Source of the DNA: Algoriphagus sp.
GTDB taxonomy: Bacteria > Bacteroidota > Bacteroidia > Cytophagales > Cyclobacteriaceae
Assembly: GCF_024305035.1 (NCBI RefSeq)
Contig: NZ_JAMWZB010000017.1
Span: 1-64,000, forward strand
Reading direction: 5' to 3'
DNA length: 64,000 nt
Positions 43,398-53,035 of the stretch are shown one piece after another. Position 1 is the first letter of the stretch. Each line of letters begins with the position of its first letter. The notes beneath the pieces were generated by a model that ran no database searches, was not told where the DNA came from, and saw only the letters and a program-made list of their open reading frames with translations. The position numbers were made by a program, and so were the translations under genes.

Positions 43398-43748
43398 TTA
43401 AAGCTGTTTTTCGATGGATTCGGGATCAAATCCCAAGGTAATCTCCCCATTGGGAAAGGTGATCACAGGACGTTTGATCATGCTGGAGTGTTCGATCAAA
43501 ATGGGAATGGCAGTGGCTTCTTTTTCCAAATCAGCCCGTTGATCTTCATCCATCTTCCGATAAGTCATTCCTTTTTTATTGACTAGACTGGCCAACTCGG
43601 TTTTTTTCAAAAACCCGTACAACAATTCCGGTGTGGGTTTTTGCTTTTTATAATCCACAAAATCATACCCTACTCCTTTTGAGTCTAAGAACTCAAAAGT
43701 TTTCTTCATGGTATTGCAGTTTTTGATTCCGTATACAGTGATTGACAT
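43398..43748 (-). CDS. ArsC/Spx-family reductase-like protein (YffB type)
   Basis: This protein of 116 residues has the thioredoxin-like ArsC fold: YGIKNCNTMKKTFEFLD with one N-terminal Cys (no CxxC), then GYDFVDYKKQKP and a C-terminal ATAIPILIEHSSMIKRPVI, where the cis-Pro and basic RP residues typical of the YffB/Spx group are present. YffB-type proteins bind glutathione-like ligands in some species, and the role here is unknown. It is the last gene of a unit with hemL, 11 bp apart. Confidence 0.85.
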   Translation of the reverse strand: MSITVYGIKNCNTMKKTFEFLDSKGVGYDFVDYKKQKPTPELLYGFLKKTELASLVNKKGMTYRKMDEDQRADLEKEATAIPILIEHSSMIKRPVITFPNGEITLGFDPESIEKQL

Positions 43749-43759
43749 AAAATAGGTAG

Positions 43760-45055
43760 TTAAATCGAATGAATTTCTTTCATGCTTTCCCGATGAGCTT
43801 GGAGGATTTGAGAAATCAAGTCATCTCGAAGTGCCGTGGATAAAAACAAGCTCTCAAATTGAGAAGGAGCCAAATAAACTCCTCTTTTAAGCATGGCTTG
43901 GAAATAGTTGCCAAAGAGTTGGGTGTCCGACTTTTTGGCCGATTCAAAATCAACCACCGGGTCTTGACTAAAAAACAAAGAGTACATGCTTCCCAAGTGA
44001 TTCACCGTATAATTATAGCCTAATTCCAGGTTGATTTTCATGATTCCCTCGGCGATTTTTCGACCTATGGTCAACAGTTCACCATAGACCTGGCGATGAT
44101 CATTGAGGTAATTGAGCATGGCCAAGCCTGCAGACATGGCAATAGGATTTCCTGACAAGGTGCCCGCTTGATAAACCGGTCCTGCCGGAGAAACATGCTC
44201 CATGATTTCTTTTTTACCGCCATATGCGCCTACAGGCATTCCTCCACCTATAATTTTACCTAGGGTAGTCATATCCGGTGTCACTCCAAAAAGCTCCTGA
44301 GCTCCACCAGGGGCAAGGCGAAAACCGGTCATCACCTCGTCAAAAATCAACACGATGCCTTCTCGGGTACAAATTTCACGCAGGCCTTGTAAATAACCAG
44401 GAAAGGGGATGGTCAAGCCCATATTTCCTGGAACAGGTTCCAAAATCAACGCAGCGATTTCTCCTTTATTGGCTGCCACTAGCTCTTCGATTGCTGCTAA
44501 GGAATTGTAAGGTGCCAAAAGCGTGTCTTGAGCCGTTCCTTTGGTCACACCCGGGGAATCGGGATTTCCCATCGTGATAGCACCCGAACCCGCAGAGATC
44601 AAAAATGAATCTCCATGTCCATGGTAGTGTCCTTCCATTTTGATGAATTTGTCTCTTCCGGTAAACCCACGGGCTACTCGAATGGCAGACATGGTTGCCT
44701 CTGTTCCTGAATTGACCATTCTGACCTTTTCCACCGAAGGAACCATCTGTACGATCAGCTCAGCAATTTCGATTTCCTTGGCCGTGGGTGCTCCAAATGA
44801 AGTTCCATTATCCATCGCTTCAATCACTGCCTGACGGATCAAGGGATGATTGTGCCCCAAAATCATGGGGCCCCAGCTATTGATCAACTCGATGTAGGCA
44901 TTGTCATCTTCATCAAAAATGAAGGCTCCATCCGCTCGTTTAATAAAGAGGGGATCCCCTCCTACCGCACGAAAAGCACGTACAGGGGAATTGACTCCTC
45001 CGGGTATAAAATTCTGGGCATGAGCAAAAAGCCGCTTGCTTTCTGAAATTTTCAT
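43760..45055 (-). CDS. hemL: Glutamate-1-semialdehyde 2,1-aminomutase
   Basis: HemL (431 residues) converts glutamate-1-semialdehyde to 5-aminolevulinate, the start of heme synthesis by the C5 route. It is a class-III aminotransferase with VRMVNSGTEATMSAIRVARG, the substrate/PLP region HYHGHGDSF, LIFDEVMTGFR and the PLP Lys in TLGKIIGGGMPVGAYGG. All key residues look intact. It is 3 bp downstream of the TPR/PBP1-type gene on the same strand, a pairing common in Cytophagales, and precedes yffB. Confidence 0.96.
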   Translation of the reverse strand: MKISESKRLFAHAQNFIPGGVNSPVRAFRAVGGDPLFIKRADGAFIFDEDDNAYIELINSWGPMILGHNHPLIRQAVIEAMDNGTSFGAPTAKEIEIAELIVQMVPSVEKVRMVNSGTEATMSAIRVARGFTGRDKFIKMEGHYHGHGDSFLISAGSGAITMGNPDSPGVTKGTAQDTLLAPYNSLAAIEELVAANKGEIAALILEPVPGNMGLTIPFPGYLQGLREICTREGIVLIFDEVMTGFRLAPGGAQELFGVTPDMTTLGKIIGGGMPVGAYGGKKEIMEHVSPAGPVYQAGTLSGNPIAMSAGLAMLNYLNDHRQVYGELLTIGRKIAEGIMKINLELGYNYTVNHLGSMYSLFFSQDPVVDFESAKKSDTQLFGNYFQAMLKRGVYLAPSQFESLFLSTALRDDLISQILQAHRESMKEIHSI

Positions 45056-45058
45056 GAA

Positions 45059-46714
45059 TTAATTAATAGGTTTTAATTCTCCTGCCTCCATTCCGAAAAC
45101 AGGTACAAATTGATTGGAATTACTGTCTTTGAAATCAAATCCCCAAGTCAACTTTCCGGGTAAAAACTCACCTGCTGCAAACCGATCACGGAGGGTTCCA
45201 GAGGTAGAAGAAGAAAAGTTCGCTCCCACCCAATGGATCAACTCCGAGCCCAGAATGGCATTGATTGAGGGAAAAATCAAATAACGATCGTAAAAATCCT
45301 GCCGGAAATCTTCCATTTCTTGGGAGTCAAACCGGGGCGTATTATTGGAGATAAAAAAGAAATTGGGAAACTCAAGCATTTCATAATTGGCGAAATTAAA
45401 ACCCAACCAAGAATCCATTACCAAAATCGGCACATTAGCTGTTACCGATTCAATGTAGGAAAGTGTGGGCTGGGCAATGGAGGGATCATCGGTCAGCACG
45501 ATTACCTGATTTGCCCGTACATCTGCACTGTCCCGACTTGGGAGCACCCGCAAATCTGTTAAAAACTTTGCCGCATTCCCTGGATTCAGCTCCATTTTAG
45601 CTACTAAATCAAACCCTTCTTGGGCAAGTTTGGCGGTTAGTAATTCACTCATCTGCACGTCTCGAGTACTCCCCGAATAGCCAATGGCGATCCTTTTCCC
45701 CCAATTTCTACCTTTCAGATTGCTCACCACTCCATCCACCAAATCGGAAACAGAAGGCCGAAACAGAAAACTAAAGGCACGATCTTCAAACCGGTCTGCT
45801 AAATTGGACAGAGGATGGATGAATGGAATTTGAGCATTTTCTGCAAATGCACTGACCAAATCCGCTTCCTCGGGATAAATGGGGCCGATAATTAAATCCG
45901 CTTGGGCAACAGCAGGGTCCTCCAAAATATTTCGAAGGTGAGCAAGATCTCGCTTGGAGTCAAAACTGATTAAATTGACTTTTACTCCTTCTTTTCGCAA
46001 CTGACTGACTCCAAGCCGAATTCCTTGAAACAACTCATAGGTGAAGGAACTCGGATCCACCCTTTCCAACCTGGAATTATTCCCGTCGGTAAAGGGTAAA
46101 ATCACCACCAAATCAAGAATCTGGTCTTTAATTTTCGCTTCGGTTCCGGTGATCCCCATCCCTTTCAATTCATAATACAAGGAGCGCTCATCGGAGGAAA
46201 GCACATTTTTTTCCGTCAGGATGGTACTCAAGGCGGCCCGATAAGCTGGGATTTCTTGAAACTCCCGGATATTACGAGTTAAAAAATCAGGACTACGTTG
46301 AACCAAATAATCATAGACCATATTTTGAACGGATTCATTGAGATCGGTTTTTTGAAGCTCCAAGACTAATCGAAGTGCTTCTGCGGCTTGTTGATTCTGA
46401 AAATAGGCTTTGGCTAGCAAAAATTTAGATTCATTTTGATGGGTCCAAGTTTGGGAAACCAGGGGTTGAAGCCAGCCGATGGCCTCCTCGGTCCGGCTGA
46501 GTTCCAAGGCAGCCGTAGCGGCATAAAATTTTGCATAGTTGGCCAAGTTTCCATATTCATCCGAATTCATCAATGGCTCAAAGGCAGAAATCGCCTCCGC
46601 ATAACTTCTGGAATTAAGCAGCACTTTGCCTCGCTCATACCCCTGAGGTAAATTTTGGGCAGAAAGCTGAATAGAAACTAAAAAAAAGGCGAATAAAAAG
46701 ACAAGTTTTTGCAT
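45059..46714 (-). CDS. TPR plus type-1 periplasmic-binding-fold protein (LpoA/LppC-like)
   Basis: This envelope protein of 551 residues has a signal peptide (KLVFLFAFFLVSIQLSAQ). The first 170 residues are helical TPR-like repeats (GKVLLNSRSYAEAISAFEPL, AEALRLVLELQ). The rest is a type-1 periplasmic binding fold (VVILPFTDGNN, LIIGPIYPEEADLVSAFAEN, RIAIGYSGSTRDVQMSELL, IVLTDDPSIAQPTLSYIESV). The architecture resembles E. coli LpoA, an activator of the peptidoglycan synthase PBP1a, but ligand-binding ABC receptors are the alternative. Position between hemL and guaA is characteristic of this order. No ABC permease is adjacent. Confidence 0.8.
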   Translation of the reverse strand: MQKLVFLFAFFLVSIQLSAQNLPQGYERGKVLLNSRSYAEAISAFEPLMNSDEYGNLANYAKFYAATAALELSRTEEAIGWLQPLVSQTWTHQNESKFLLAKAYFQNQQAAEALRLVLELQKTDLNESVQNMVYDYLVQRSPDFLTRNIREFQEIPAYRAALSTILTEKNVLSSDERSLYYELKGMGITGTEAKIKDQILDLVVILPFTDGNNSRLERVDPSSFTYELFQGIRLGVSQLRKEGVKVNLISFDSKRDLAHLRNILEDPAVAQADLIIGPIYPEEADLVSAFAENAQIPFIHPLSNLADRFEDRAFSFLFRPSVSDLVDGVVSNLKGRNWGKRIAIGYSGSTRDVQMSELLTAKLAQEGFDLVAKMELNPGNAAKFLTDLRVLPSRDSADVRANQVIVLTDDPSIAQPTLSYIESVTANVPILVMDSWLGFNFANYEMLEFPNFFFISNNTPRFDSQEMEDFRQDFYDRYLIFPSINAILGSELIHWVGANFSSSTSGTLRDRFAAGEFLPGKLTWGFDFKDSNSNQFVPVFGMEAGELKPIN

Positions 46715-46794
46715 GAATAAGGGGATATCGCTACAGAGTAGGCAAATTTAAACCATTATTTTCAAACCCAAAGTTCGGGCCGAAATACGTAGAC

Positions 46795-46826
46795 TAAAGA
46801 AAAACCCGAAGAAGGATCTCCGGGTT
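46795..46826 (-). terminator. Terminator after guaA
   Basis: On the minus strand AACCCG (46826-46821) and CGGGTT (46808-46803) form a stem with a 12-base loop, followed by TTTCTTT. It lies 17 bp after the guaA stop and separates guaA from the TPR/PBP1-hemL-yffB unit. Confidence 0.65.
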
Positions 46827-46842
46827 CAAAATTCTGATTAGA

Positions 46843-48372
46843 TTATTCCCACTCAATAGTTGCGGGTGGCTTGGAAGAAATGTCATAAACGACTCGGTTC
46901 ACTCCTTTGACCCGATTGATGATTTCATTGGACATTTTCCCCAGAAATTCATAAGGTAAATGAATCCAGTCTGCGGTCATTCCGTCCACTGAACCTACCG
47001 CCCGGAGTGCAACCACTCGTTCGTAGGTACGCTCATCCCCCATGACACCTACCGACTGAATGGGTAGCAAAATGGCGCCAGCCTGCCAGACCTGATCGTA
47101 AAGCCCGTGGTTTTTCAATCCCTGAATAAAAATATGATCCACTTCCTGCAACGTGGCTACTTTTTCTGGAGTGATGTCCCCCAAAATACGAATTGCCAAC
47201 CCGGGACCTGGAAAAGGATGCCTACCGACGATCGTTTCGGGAATCTCCAGGGCTCTGCCCACTTCTCTTACTTCATCCTTAAACAAGGTATTGAGCGGCT
47301 CTACCACAGCCAATTTCATAAAATCCGGTAGCCCTCCCACATTGTGATGAGACTTGATTGTGGCCGAGGGACCCTTGACAGAGACCGATTCAATCACATC
47401 AGGATAAATGGTTCCTTGTCCCAGCCATTTAACCCCCTCAATTTTATGGGCTTCATCATCAAAGACTTCAATAAATGCTCTCCCAATCGCTTTTCTTTTG
47501 GCTTCAGGATCGGAAATCCCTGCCAAAGCATCGTAAAATCGCTGCTTGGCATCCACTCCGATGACATTCAATCCCATATCCTTGTAGGAATGCAGCACCT
47601 CTTCAAATTCATTTTTGCGAAGTAACCCATTATCCACAAATACACAGGTTAGCTGATCCCCAATTGCACGATGAATCAGCGTGGCCGCTACCGAGGAATC
47701 TACACCACCAGAAAGTCCCATAACGACCTTATCCGAACCGATTTTTTCCTTCAGGTCTGCCACGGTGGCATCAATAAACACATCCGAAGTCCAATCTTGC
47801 GAACAGCCACAGATACTGACTACAAAGTTTCTCAAAAGATTCTTTCCTTCCGTAGAATGGGTAACCTCGGGATGAAACTGAATTCCGTATGTTTTCTCAC
47901 CTTCAATCTTAAAAGCTGCCACTTCCACCGAGGATGTACTTGCAATCACCTCAAATCCTTCCGGTAGTTTTTTTATGGTATCCCCATGGGACATCCAAAC
48001 GGTAGACCCATGGGTCATCTCTTTCAACAAATCATGATGCAGATCAATGTGATCAAGATTGGCTCGTCCGTACTCTCTGATGGTGGAAGGCAAGACCTCA
48101 CCTCCATATTTATGGGCTAATAGTTGTGATCCGTAGCAGACACCCAAAATCGGTAGCTTCCCTCGAAGACTATCCAAATCTAGATCTGGTGCCCCTTCAT
48201 CACGCACGCTACAGGGTGAGCCTGATAGAATGATACCTTTGATATCATCGGTGATTTCCGGAAGATTATTAAAGGGGTGGATTTCACAATATACATTCAG
48301 TTCTCTCACTCTTCGGGCGATGAGTTGAGTGTACTGAGAACCAAAATCGAGGATCAAAATTTGTTCTGCCAT
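46843..48372 (-). CDS. guaA: GMP synthase (glutamine-hydrolysing)
   Basis: GuaA (509 residues from ATG 48372) makes GMP from XMP, glutamine and ATP. The N-terminal class-I amidotransferase has [16 protein letters not shown], the catalytic Cys in [15 protein letters not shown] and FHPEVTHS. The ATP-pyrophosphatase domain has the P-loop [14 protein letters not shown], and GMP-dimerisation motifs such as [11 protein letters not shown] and [12 protein letters not shown] follow. The upstream frame extension to 48477 is spurious because a promoter -7 element lies in it. The gene is monocistronic between a terminator and its own promoter. Confidence 0.96.
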   Translation of the reverse strand: MAEQILILDFGSQYTQLIARRVRELNVYCEIHPFNNLPEITDDIKGIILSGSPCSVRDEGAPDLDLDSLRGKLPILGVCYGSQLLAHKYGGEVLPSTIREYGRANLDHIDLHHDLLKEMTHGSTVWMSHGDTIKKLPEGFEVIASTSSVEVAAFKIEGEKTYGIQFHPEVTHSTEGKNLLRNFVVSICGCSQDWTSDVFIDATVADLKEKIGSDKVVMGLSGGVDSSVAATLIHRAIGDQLTCVFVDNGLLRKNEFEEVLHSYKDMGLNVIGVDAKQRFYDALAGISDPEAKRKAIGRAFIEVFDDEAHKIEGVKWLGQGTIYPDVIESVSVKGPSATIKSHHNVGGLPDFMKLAVVEPLNTLFKDEVREVGRALEIPETIVGRHPFPGPGLAIRILGDITPEKVATLQEVDHIFIQGLKNHGLYDQVWQAGAILLPIQSVGVMGDERTYERVVALRAVGSVDGMTADWIHLPYEFLGKMSNEIINRVKGVNRVVYDISSKPPATIEWE

Positions 48373-48375
48373 GCG

Positions 48376-48383
48376 CAAAGGTA
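48376..48383 (-). promoter_or_regulatory. -7 element of guaA
   Basis: On the minus strand TACCTTTG matches TAnnTTTG and is followed by CGC and the ATG at 48372, giving a very short leader. Its location shows that the longer open frame upstream of 48372 is not coding. The -33 region is less clear (TTTACC). Confidence 0.45.
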
Positions 48384-48543
48384 AGCAGGACGAATGGTTT
48401 GGTAAAGGTTGGCAAAGAAAATTTGGTGGAGTTTCCATCTTTTGAGGAAGAATGAAAGGAAACTCCCTGAATTTCAATTGTTAAAATCCACAGGGATTTT
48501 ACACCTCTTATAAAATTAGATTCCTTCGCTGAGGAATATGAAG

Positions 48544-49548
48544 TTACAAACGTCCTTGAAATGCCTGTTTGGGATTTTCCTGTAGCAGCTGATTCCAATC
48601 TTCCTGCTCAAATCCCTTTTCGTTGAGAAGGGGAATCAACTCTTCAAAAATAGTGGTAAAGGGCTGAAATTCGCCACCTCCAATTTGGGAAGGATCATAC
48701 CAGCCCGCATCATGGGAAATCAAAACTTGGTCTAAAAACCCATTTTCTTTTGCATAAATCAAGCGATCCACATACGGGCTAAGCCTCCATCCAATTCCAT
48801 CCAAGGAAATCCACACCCCCAATTCCGCAGCTTTTTTATAGTTTTCAAAATCCTCTTCGGCTTGGGCATGGACCCAGACAAAAGCAGAAGGGTCTACTCC
48901 CATTTCCTGAAGAATTGCCAGCTCTTGTGCCGCAGTGTTCCACGTTCCAGTATGGGAGGCAATCGTCAAGCCAGTTCTTTGATGAGTCAGCCCCGCAGCT
49001 TTAACCAGTTTTTGATCCATGGAGGAAAGGGGGTCGGTTTCATTGACCGAAATTTTGATAAAAGCCGGTTTGATGCCGGTTTCCCCTATCCCCTTTTCAA
49101 ATTCAGCTACCCATCGCTCAGCAAGTTGCGCTGCCGATTCGCTGTAGGCGTGGGCCGGCAAATATTTTCCCTCCACGGCTCCATAATACCCCGTATTGGT
49201 GAGCAGTTGAATTCCGGATTTTTCGCTGAGTTGCTCAAGCAGAATAGGATCCTTTCCCAGAAAAGAAGGAGTACAGTCCAACATGGTTTTTACCCCAAAT
49301 TTCTTTACTTCCATTAAATAGGGAAGTACTTTCTGGATTACCGAATCCCGATCCCAGCGATCCATACTTACAGCGTCCGCACCGATAAAATCCACCAGCA
49401 AATGTTCATGAATCAGTGTCAAACCCAAGGAATCCAATGGAATTTCTCCCCTTACCGAGTTAAAATAAGGTGTTTTGATCGGTTCATCCTTGGATTGGCA
49501 GGCTGCAATAAGGAATAAAATCAGGAGGAATTTTAGGCTCGAATTCAT
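48544..49548 (-). CDS. Phosphotriesterase-family lipoprotein
   Basis: This lipoprotein of 334 residues (signal LKFLLILFLIAACQ, Cys17) has the PTE/amidohydrolase fold. Metal ligands: HEHLLVD at the N-terminus (His-x-His), the bridging Lys in FIKISVNE, His in SHTGTW and in WVHAQAE, and Asp in ISHDAGW. Bacteroidota relatives act as lactonases or esterases, and phosphotriesterase activity itself is rare. It is exported to the periplasm or outer membrane. It is flanked by guaA (171 bp downstream) and the exonuclease gene, each in its own unit as far as can be seen. Confidence 0.85.
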   Translation of the reverse strand: MNSSLKFLLILFLIAACQSKDEPIKTPYFNSVRGEIPLDSLGLTLIHEHLLVDFIGADAVSMDRWDRDSVIQKVLPYLMEVKKFGVKTMLDCTPSFLGKDPILLEQLSEKSGIQLLTNTGYYGAVEGKYLPAHAYSESAAQLAERWVAEFEKGIGETGIKPAFIKISVNETDPLSSMDQKLVKAAGLTHQRTGLTIASHTGTWNTAAQELAILQEMGVDPSAFVWVHAQAEEDFENYKKAAELGVWISLDGIGWRLSPYVDRLIYAKENGFLDQVLISHDAGWYDPSQIGGGEFQPFTTIFEELIPLLNEKGFEQEDWNQLLQENPKQAFQGRL

Positions 49549-49697
49549 CTGTTAAGGGTTCTTTTTCGGCGCGCAGCAGGAATCTCATTCAAAGGAATCA
49601 TCATCCCTGCCAGGTGAGGTTTTAAGTCAAGCCCGATTTGCTATTCTCAAATCAGGTGAGCAGAATGAAGATACTAGAAATACTTCAAAAACGCGAC

Positions 49698-50693
49698 TTA
49701 ATCCACCTCTTCTCCACCAAAAAGTGTCTGAAGCTCTACCGCATCAATACCTTTTTCTTCTTGTAAAAACCGTCCAAAAGAAGCTGTACTCCCATGGGTT
49801 AAGTACACTTTCTCTGCCCCTGTGGACGCGATGGCCTGAATTAACCCCTCCCAATCCGCATGATCAGAAAGTACAAATCCCCGATCGGCAGCCCGTCTCC
49901 TCCGGGTTCCACGCACTGCCATCCAACCGGAACAAATTCCAGTTCGATAGGGTGAAAATCGGCGCATCCAGGGCGTTCCAAAAGCCGAAGGCGGAGCAAT
50001 AATCAAAGCCCCCGTAAATTCACTTTTGGGCGTATCCTGACTTACCTTAGGGACTTGAGGTAGGTCCACCCCATTGGTAAGCAGAGCTTGATTGGTATTC
50101 CAAACGGCACCATGGACGAAAATCTTCCCGATGCTGGGATCCAGGTGTTTTAAGATTCGTTGAGCCTTGCCCAAGGAATAAGCGAAAAGTACTGAATTGC
50201 GTCCATCTAAGGCATTGGTTTTCCACCACGAATTGACCTGATTAAAAATCTCCTGCTGAGGCTCCCACTTGTAGATTGGCAATCCAAAAGTACATTCAGA
50301 CACAAATTCATGGCACTTCACAGGCTCAAAAGGAACCGATAGGCCATCATCTTCTACTTTATAATCCCCACTGACTACGGCGATTTTTCCTTTGTACTCT
50401 AACCTGATTTGAGCCGATCCGGGAATATGTCCCGCAGGATGAAGGGAAATTTTCACTCCGTTTAGGATGAATTCCTGACCATAGTCCCGGGTTTCTAAGC
50501 TGATTGCTGCACCCAAACGAAGTTTCATTACTTCAGCTGAATCGTGATGGGCCAAATAATGCTTCATTCCCCAGCGGGAATGATCCGAATGCGCATGGGT
50601 AATTATTGCCCGATCCACAGGTCGCCAAGGGTCGATAAAGACCCCCGCAGGTGGACAAAAAAGTCCGAAATCGGTGAGCTCAAGTAGTTTCAT
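49698..50693 (-). CDS. Ligase-associated DNA exonuclease (metallo-beta-lactamase fold)
   Basis: This protein of 331 residues has the MBL/beta-CASP-like nuclease fold of the family that is usually encoded with an ATP-dependent DNA ligase and a DEXH helicase. Motifs: ITHAHSDHSRWG (HxHxDH), HPAGHIPGSAQI, VSGDYKVEDDG, FVSECTFGLP, FVLSDHADW and VYLTHGS. It should process DNA ends. The usual ligase and helicase partners are not encoded in the window, which is worth noting. It lies 43 bp after the DUF4221-type gene on the same strand. Confidence 0.88.
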   Translation of the reverse strand: MKLLELTDFGLFCPPAGVFIDPWRPVDRAIITHAHSDHSRWGMKHYLAHHDSAEVMKLRLGAAISLETRDYGQEFILNGVKISLHPAGHIPGSAQIRLEYKGKIAVVSGDYKVEDDGLSVPFEPVKCHEFVSECTFGLPIYKWEPQQEIFNQVNSWWKTNALDGRNSVLFAYSLGKAQRILKHLDPSIGKIFVHGAVWNTNQALLTNGVDLPQVPKVSQDTPKSEFTGALIIAPPSAFGTPWMRRFSPYRTGICSGWMAVRGTRRRRAADRGFVLSDHADWEGLIQAIASTGAEKVYLTHGSTASFGRFLQEEKGIDAVELQTLFGGEEVD

Positions 50694-50735
50694 ATGGTTA
50701 GGTTTTTGAACATCACTTCCCTGAGCAAAAAATGG

Positions 50736-51875
50736 TTACCGGAGTTCATAAAAATAAAAGGTCTGCACTTCTTGTTCCACCGCATTGGCATCTTCACCGG
50801 GTTTGGCATTGACCGAATACAGTAAGTCTTTTTTCACCTTTAGCGCAATGGGCCACTCTCCTTCCCAGATTTTAGCTTGATCTTTAAAAATCTGATACAC
50901 AGGTACTTTATATTTTTTCTCCAAAGCTTGGTATTTTTCGTCGCCCACCACGCGCCGATCAAGTGCATCTACTTCCTCATCGGGAGCACCTTTGAGGTAC
51001 CAGGTGAGCAGGTAACCATTGGAAAAGATAAAATTTTGGTAGCGAGAACCTTTCAGGTCCTCAAAAAATATCCCGAAATTTTCCAGTTCGAGAGCAGGCT
51101 CAGTGGGTTGGAAATCTTCACCCGGATTTAAGTTCACAGAATCCAATAGCTCAAGTTCAGGAAAACGATACGTGTATAGAATGGGGGTAAGCATGAATTG
51201 TAAATAAATTCGATCATTTTCAATTTTAGCAATAGGATCAAAACCCATGTATTGACCGGGTTGTTGAATGTAATTTACAGAGCGGGGCACTTGGGAAGAA
51301 AACACCACTTCCCCCTCGAGATTACTTACTTTCAAAAAATCATAATCCTCCATTTTTACTTGATCGTCCACCCGTATCTGATCAAGATCTGATTCTAAAT
51401 AGCCGAATTTGAATTGATGATTTTCGCCCACTACAAAACTTGGGGTATCCCCTAGCATTCTGCTTAGTGTTTGAATAGTGGCTGGTTTGGAATCCATCAG
51501 ATTAAACGCTAAGTCGTACAAAAAACTTCCCTGATAGGTATCGACCAAAATTCGATTTTCTTCCACAAACCTACAGGCGGAAAAATAACCGGATTTATAA
51601 CTATTGGGTCCATCCTCCGAGCGATTAACGGCGATGATTACTTTTCCTAAAGGATCGGTTAAAATCAATTCATTGCTTTTATAATCAAAGAACAGAAAAT
51701 ACTTTCCGTCCTTGCTGTAATCTAAAAGTGTGGGAACTACCAAGCGATCAATTTGCATGCTGTCCACCAAAGTCAATTCGGGAATCTGGCCCACTCCTTC
51801 CCCATCAATTTGGTTAGAAGTCTCGCATGAAATCAACCAAAAACCAAAAATTGCCAAAAGGAAGGCATTTTTCAT
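50736..51875 (-). CDS. Second DUF4221-like beta-propeller lipoprotein
   Basis: This lipoprotein of 379 residues (FLLAIFGFWLISCETS, Cys17) has beta-blade sequence similar in style to the protein at 12645-13802: KYFLFFDYKSNELILTD, VNRSEDGPNSYKSGYFSACR, RIYLQFMLTPILYTYRFP and ENFGIFFEDLKGSRYQN. It therefore belongs to the DUF4221/TolB-like 6-bladed propeller group of Cytophagales. Function unknown, location periplasmic or outer membrane. It is followed by the exonuclease gene and preceded by the flavin reductase operon, 75 bp away. Confidence 0.75.
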   Translation of the reverse strand: MKNAFLLAIFGFWLISCETSNQIDGEGVGQIPELTLVDSMQIDRLVVPTLLDYSKDGKYFLFFDYKSNELILTDPLGKVIIAVNRSEDGPNSYKSGYFSACRFVEENRILVDTYQGSFLYDLAFNLMDSKPATIQTLSRMLGDTPSFVVGENHQFKFGYLESDLDQIRVDDQVKMEDYDFLKVSNLEGEVVFSSQVPRSVNYIQQPGQYMGFDPIAKIENDRIYLQFMLTPILYTYRFPELELLDSVNLNPGEDFQPTEPALELENFGIFFEDLKGSRYQNFIFSNGYLLTWYLKGAPDEEVDALDRRVVGDEKYQALEKKYKVPVYQIFKDQAKIWEGEWPIALKVKKDLLYSVNAKPGEDANAVEQEVQTFYFYELR

Positions 51876-51950
51876 ATCGCAGAAAGTTTTTTGTTCAGAA
51901 AGGCATTCTGGAGCAAATTACAAAAATTAGTTAACCTTTTTACGTAATTT

Positions 51951-52580
51951 TTATATCTCTTCAACTCGCCGGTCCGCTTTGGCGTAGCTTAATCTTGCCA
52001 GCTTTTTACCGACATAATATTCATCGAGTCCAGAAACCGTGACTGTTTCCAAGGCAGTTAAATCCAGCGATCCATCCCCTCTCAGACCTTTTTCCTCCAC
52101 AAATATATGATCGATACTCCCAATAACCAGTACCGTTTGATTAACTTTCAGGGTTTGGGTTTCCACCAAACTACATCCTAATTTCACTGGACTACCTTTT
52201 ACAAAAGGAGCTGAAAAATCCTCAACATATTCGGGTTGAAGACCTGTCCCCTCAAACTCACTTCCCTCCCATCGCCCCGAAGTCCAATGGGCTTCTTTAT
52301 AAAAAGAAGGAGTCACCTGATTTAAGGTAAAAAAGCCAGTTTCTAGGATATTCTCCAAAGTGTCTCGCTTGACGGTATGGGGACGAAATAAAATTCCGAT
52401 CAAAGGTGGGGAAGCCCCTATGTGAAATACCTGTGAGAAAGGCGCTAGATTCGTTTTTCCGCCTGAATCTTGAGTTCCTATTAAATTGAGACTCTTGTAG
52501 CCAGAAAGACAGTTAATCAGATTTCTTCTGAAAAACGAATCCGATTCCAAGATGGAATCTTTGGAAAAGTACTTGATCAT
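51951..52580 (-). CDS. Flavin reductase-like FMN-binding protein
   Basis: This split-barrel flavoprotein has 209 residues: NLIGTQDSGGKTNLAPFSQVFHIGASPPLIGILF is the FMN-binding core, followed by RDTLENILETGFFTLN and a typical LGCSLVETQTLKVN barrel strand. Such proteins reduce free flavin with NAD(P)H or serve as FMN oxidoreductases. The specific partner is unknown. Its start overlaps the stop of the STAS-like gene (ATGA), so both are co-translated. Confidence 0.88.
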   Translation of the reverse strand: MIKYFSKDSILESDSFFRRNLINCLSGYKSLNLIGTQDSGGKTNLAPFSQVFHIGASPPLIGILFRPHTVKRDTLENILETGFFTLNQVTPSFYKEAHWTSGRWEGSEFEGTGLQPEYVEDFSAPFVKGSPVKLGCSLVETQTLKVNQTVLVIGSIDHIFVEEKGLRGDGSLDLTALETVTVSGLDEYYVGKKLARLSYAKADRRVEEI

Positions 52581-53020
52581 AGGTTAATGGCCTCTTCGAT
52601 TGAATCGCAGTATTTGATATCTAGCTGATCAATGATGTTATCCGGATAGGTTTGAAGGATCTGAGCTTTGGCAATTTGAACCATCTTTTCAAACCACTTT
52701 TCATCGGGCAGAATTTTACGATGGGTTTTAATTCCATATTCCAGCATTTCACGCTTCCAATAAATAAAATACCATTCCATGGTCGGTTGGTGAAAGGCGC
52801 GAAGGGAGCGCTTGTCAAAAATAAATTTTTCGAAATCTCCGGCTTTTACAATTTCTCCGATGCGATGAAAAGCCTCTTTGAAATCATCGATTGGAATGTA
52901 GTCTGCTAACAGCTCACAGATCACAATTTTTTTCTCAGGACTAATGAGTGCCCTGGCATATTTTTCTTCAAAGGCAAGTTCAAAATCTCGCGTTTCGGAG
53001 GGGTAGAAAGTGTCGTTCAT
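52577..53020 (-). CDS. SpoIIAA/STAS-like conserved protein
   Basis: This acidic soluble protein of 147 residues has ARALISPEKKIVICELLADY, IPIDDFKEAFHRIGEIVKAG, FEKFIFDKRSLRAFHQPT and a helical C-terminus. The alternation of beta and alpha elements fits the SpoIIAA-like (STAS/CRAL-TRIO) fold seen in many small proteins, but the identification is tentative. No catalytic residues are evident. It is co-transcribed with the flavin reductase (ATGA overlap) and lies 15 bp after the coiled-coil gene. Confidence 0.6.
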   Translation of the reverse strand: MNDTFYPSETRDFELAFEEKYARALISPEKKIVICELLADYIPIDDFKEAFHRIGEIVKAGDFEKFIFDKRSLRAFHQPTMEWYFIYWKREMLEYGIKTHRKILPDEKWFEKMVQIAKAQILQTYPDNIIDQLDIKYCDSIEEAINL

Positions 53021-53035
53021 GGCAAGATGATGGAA

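Noticed and set aside
48373..48477. N-terminal extension of guaA
   Set aside because: It contains the TACCTTTG promoter element and no conserved sequence.
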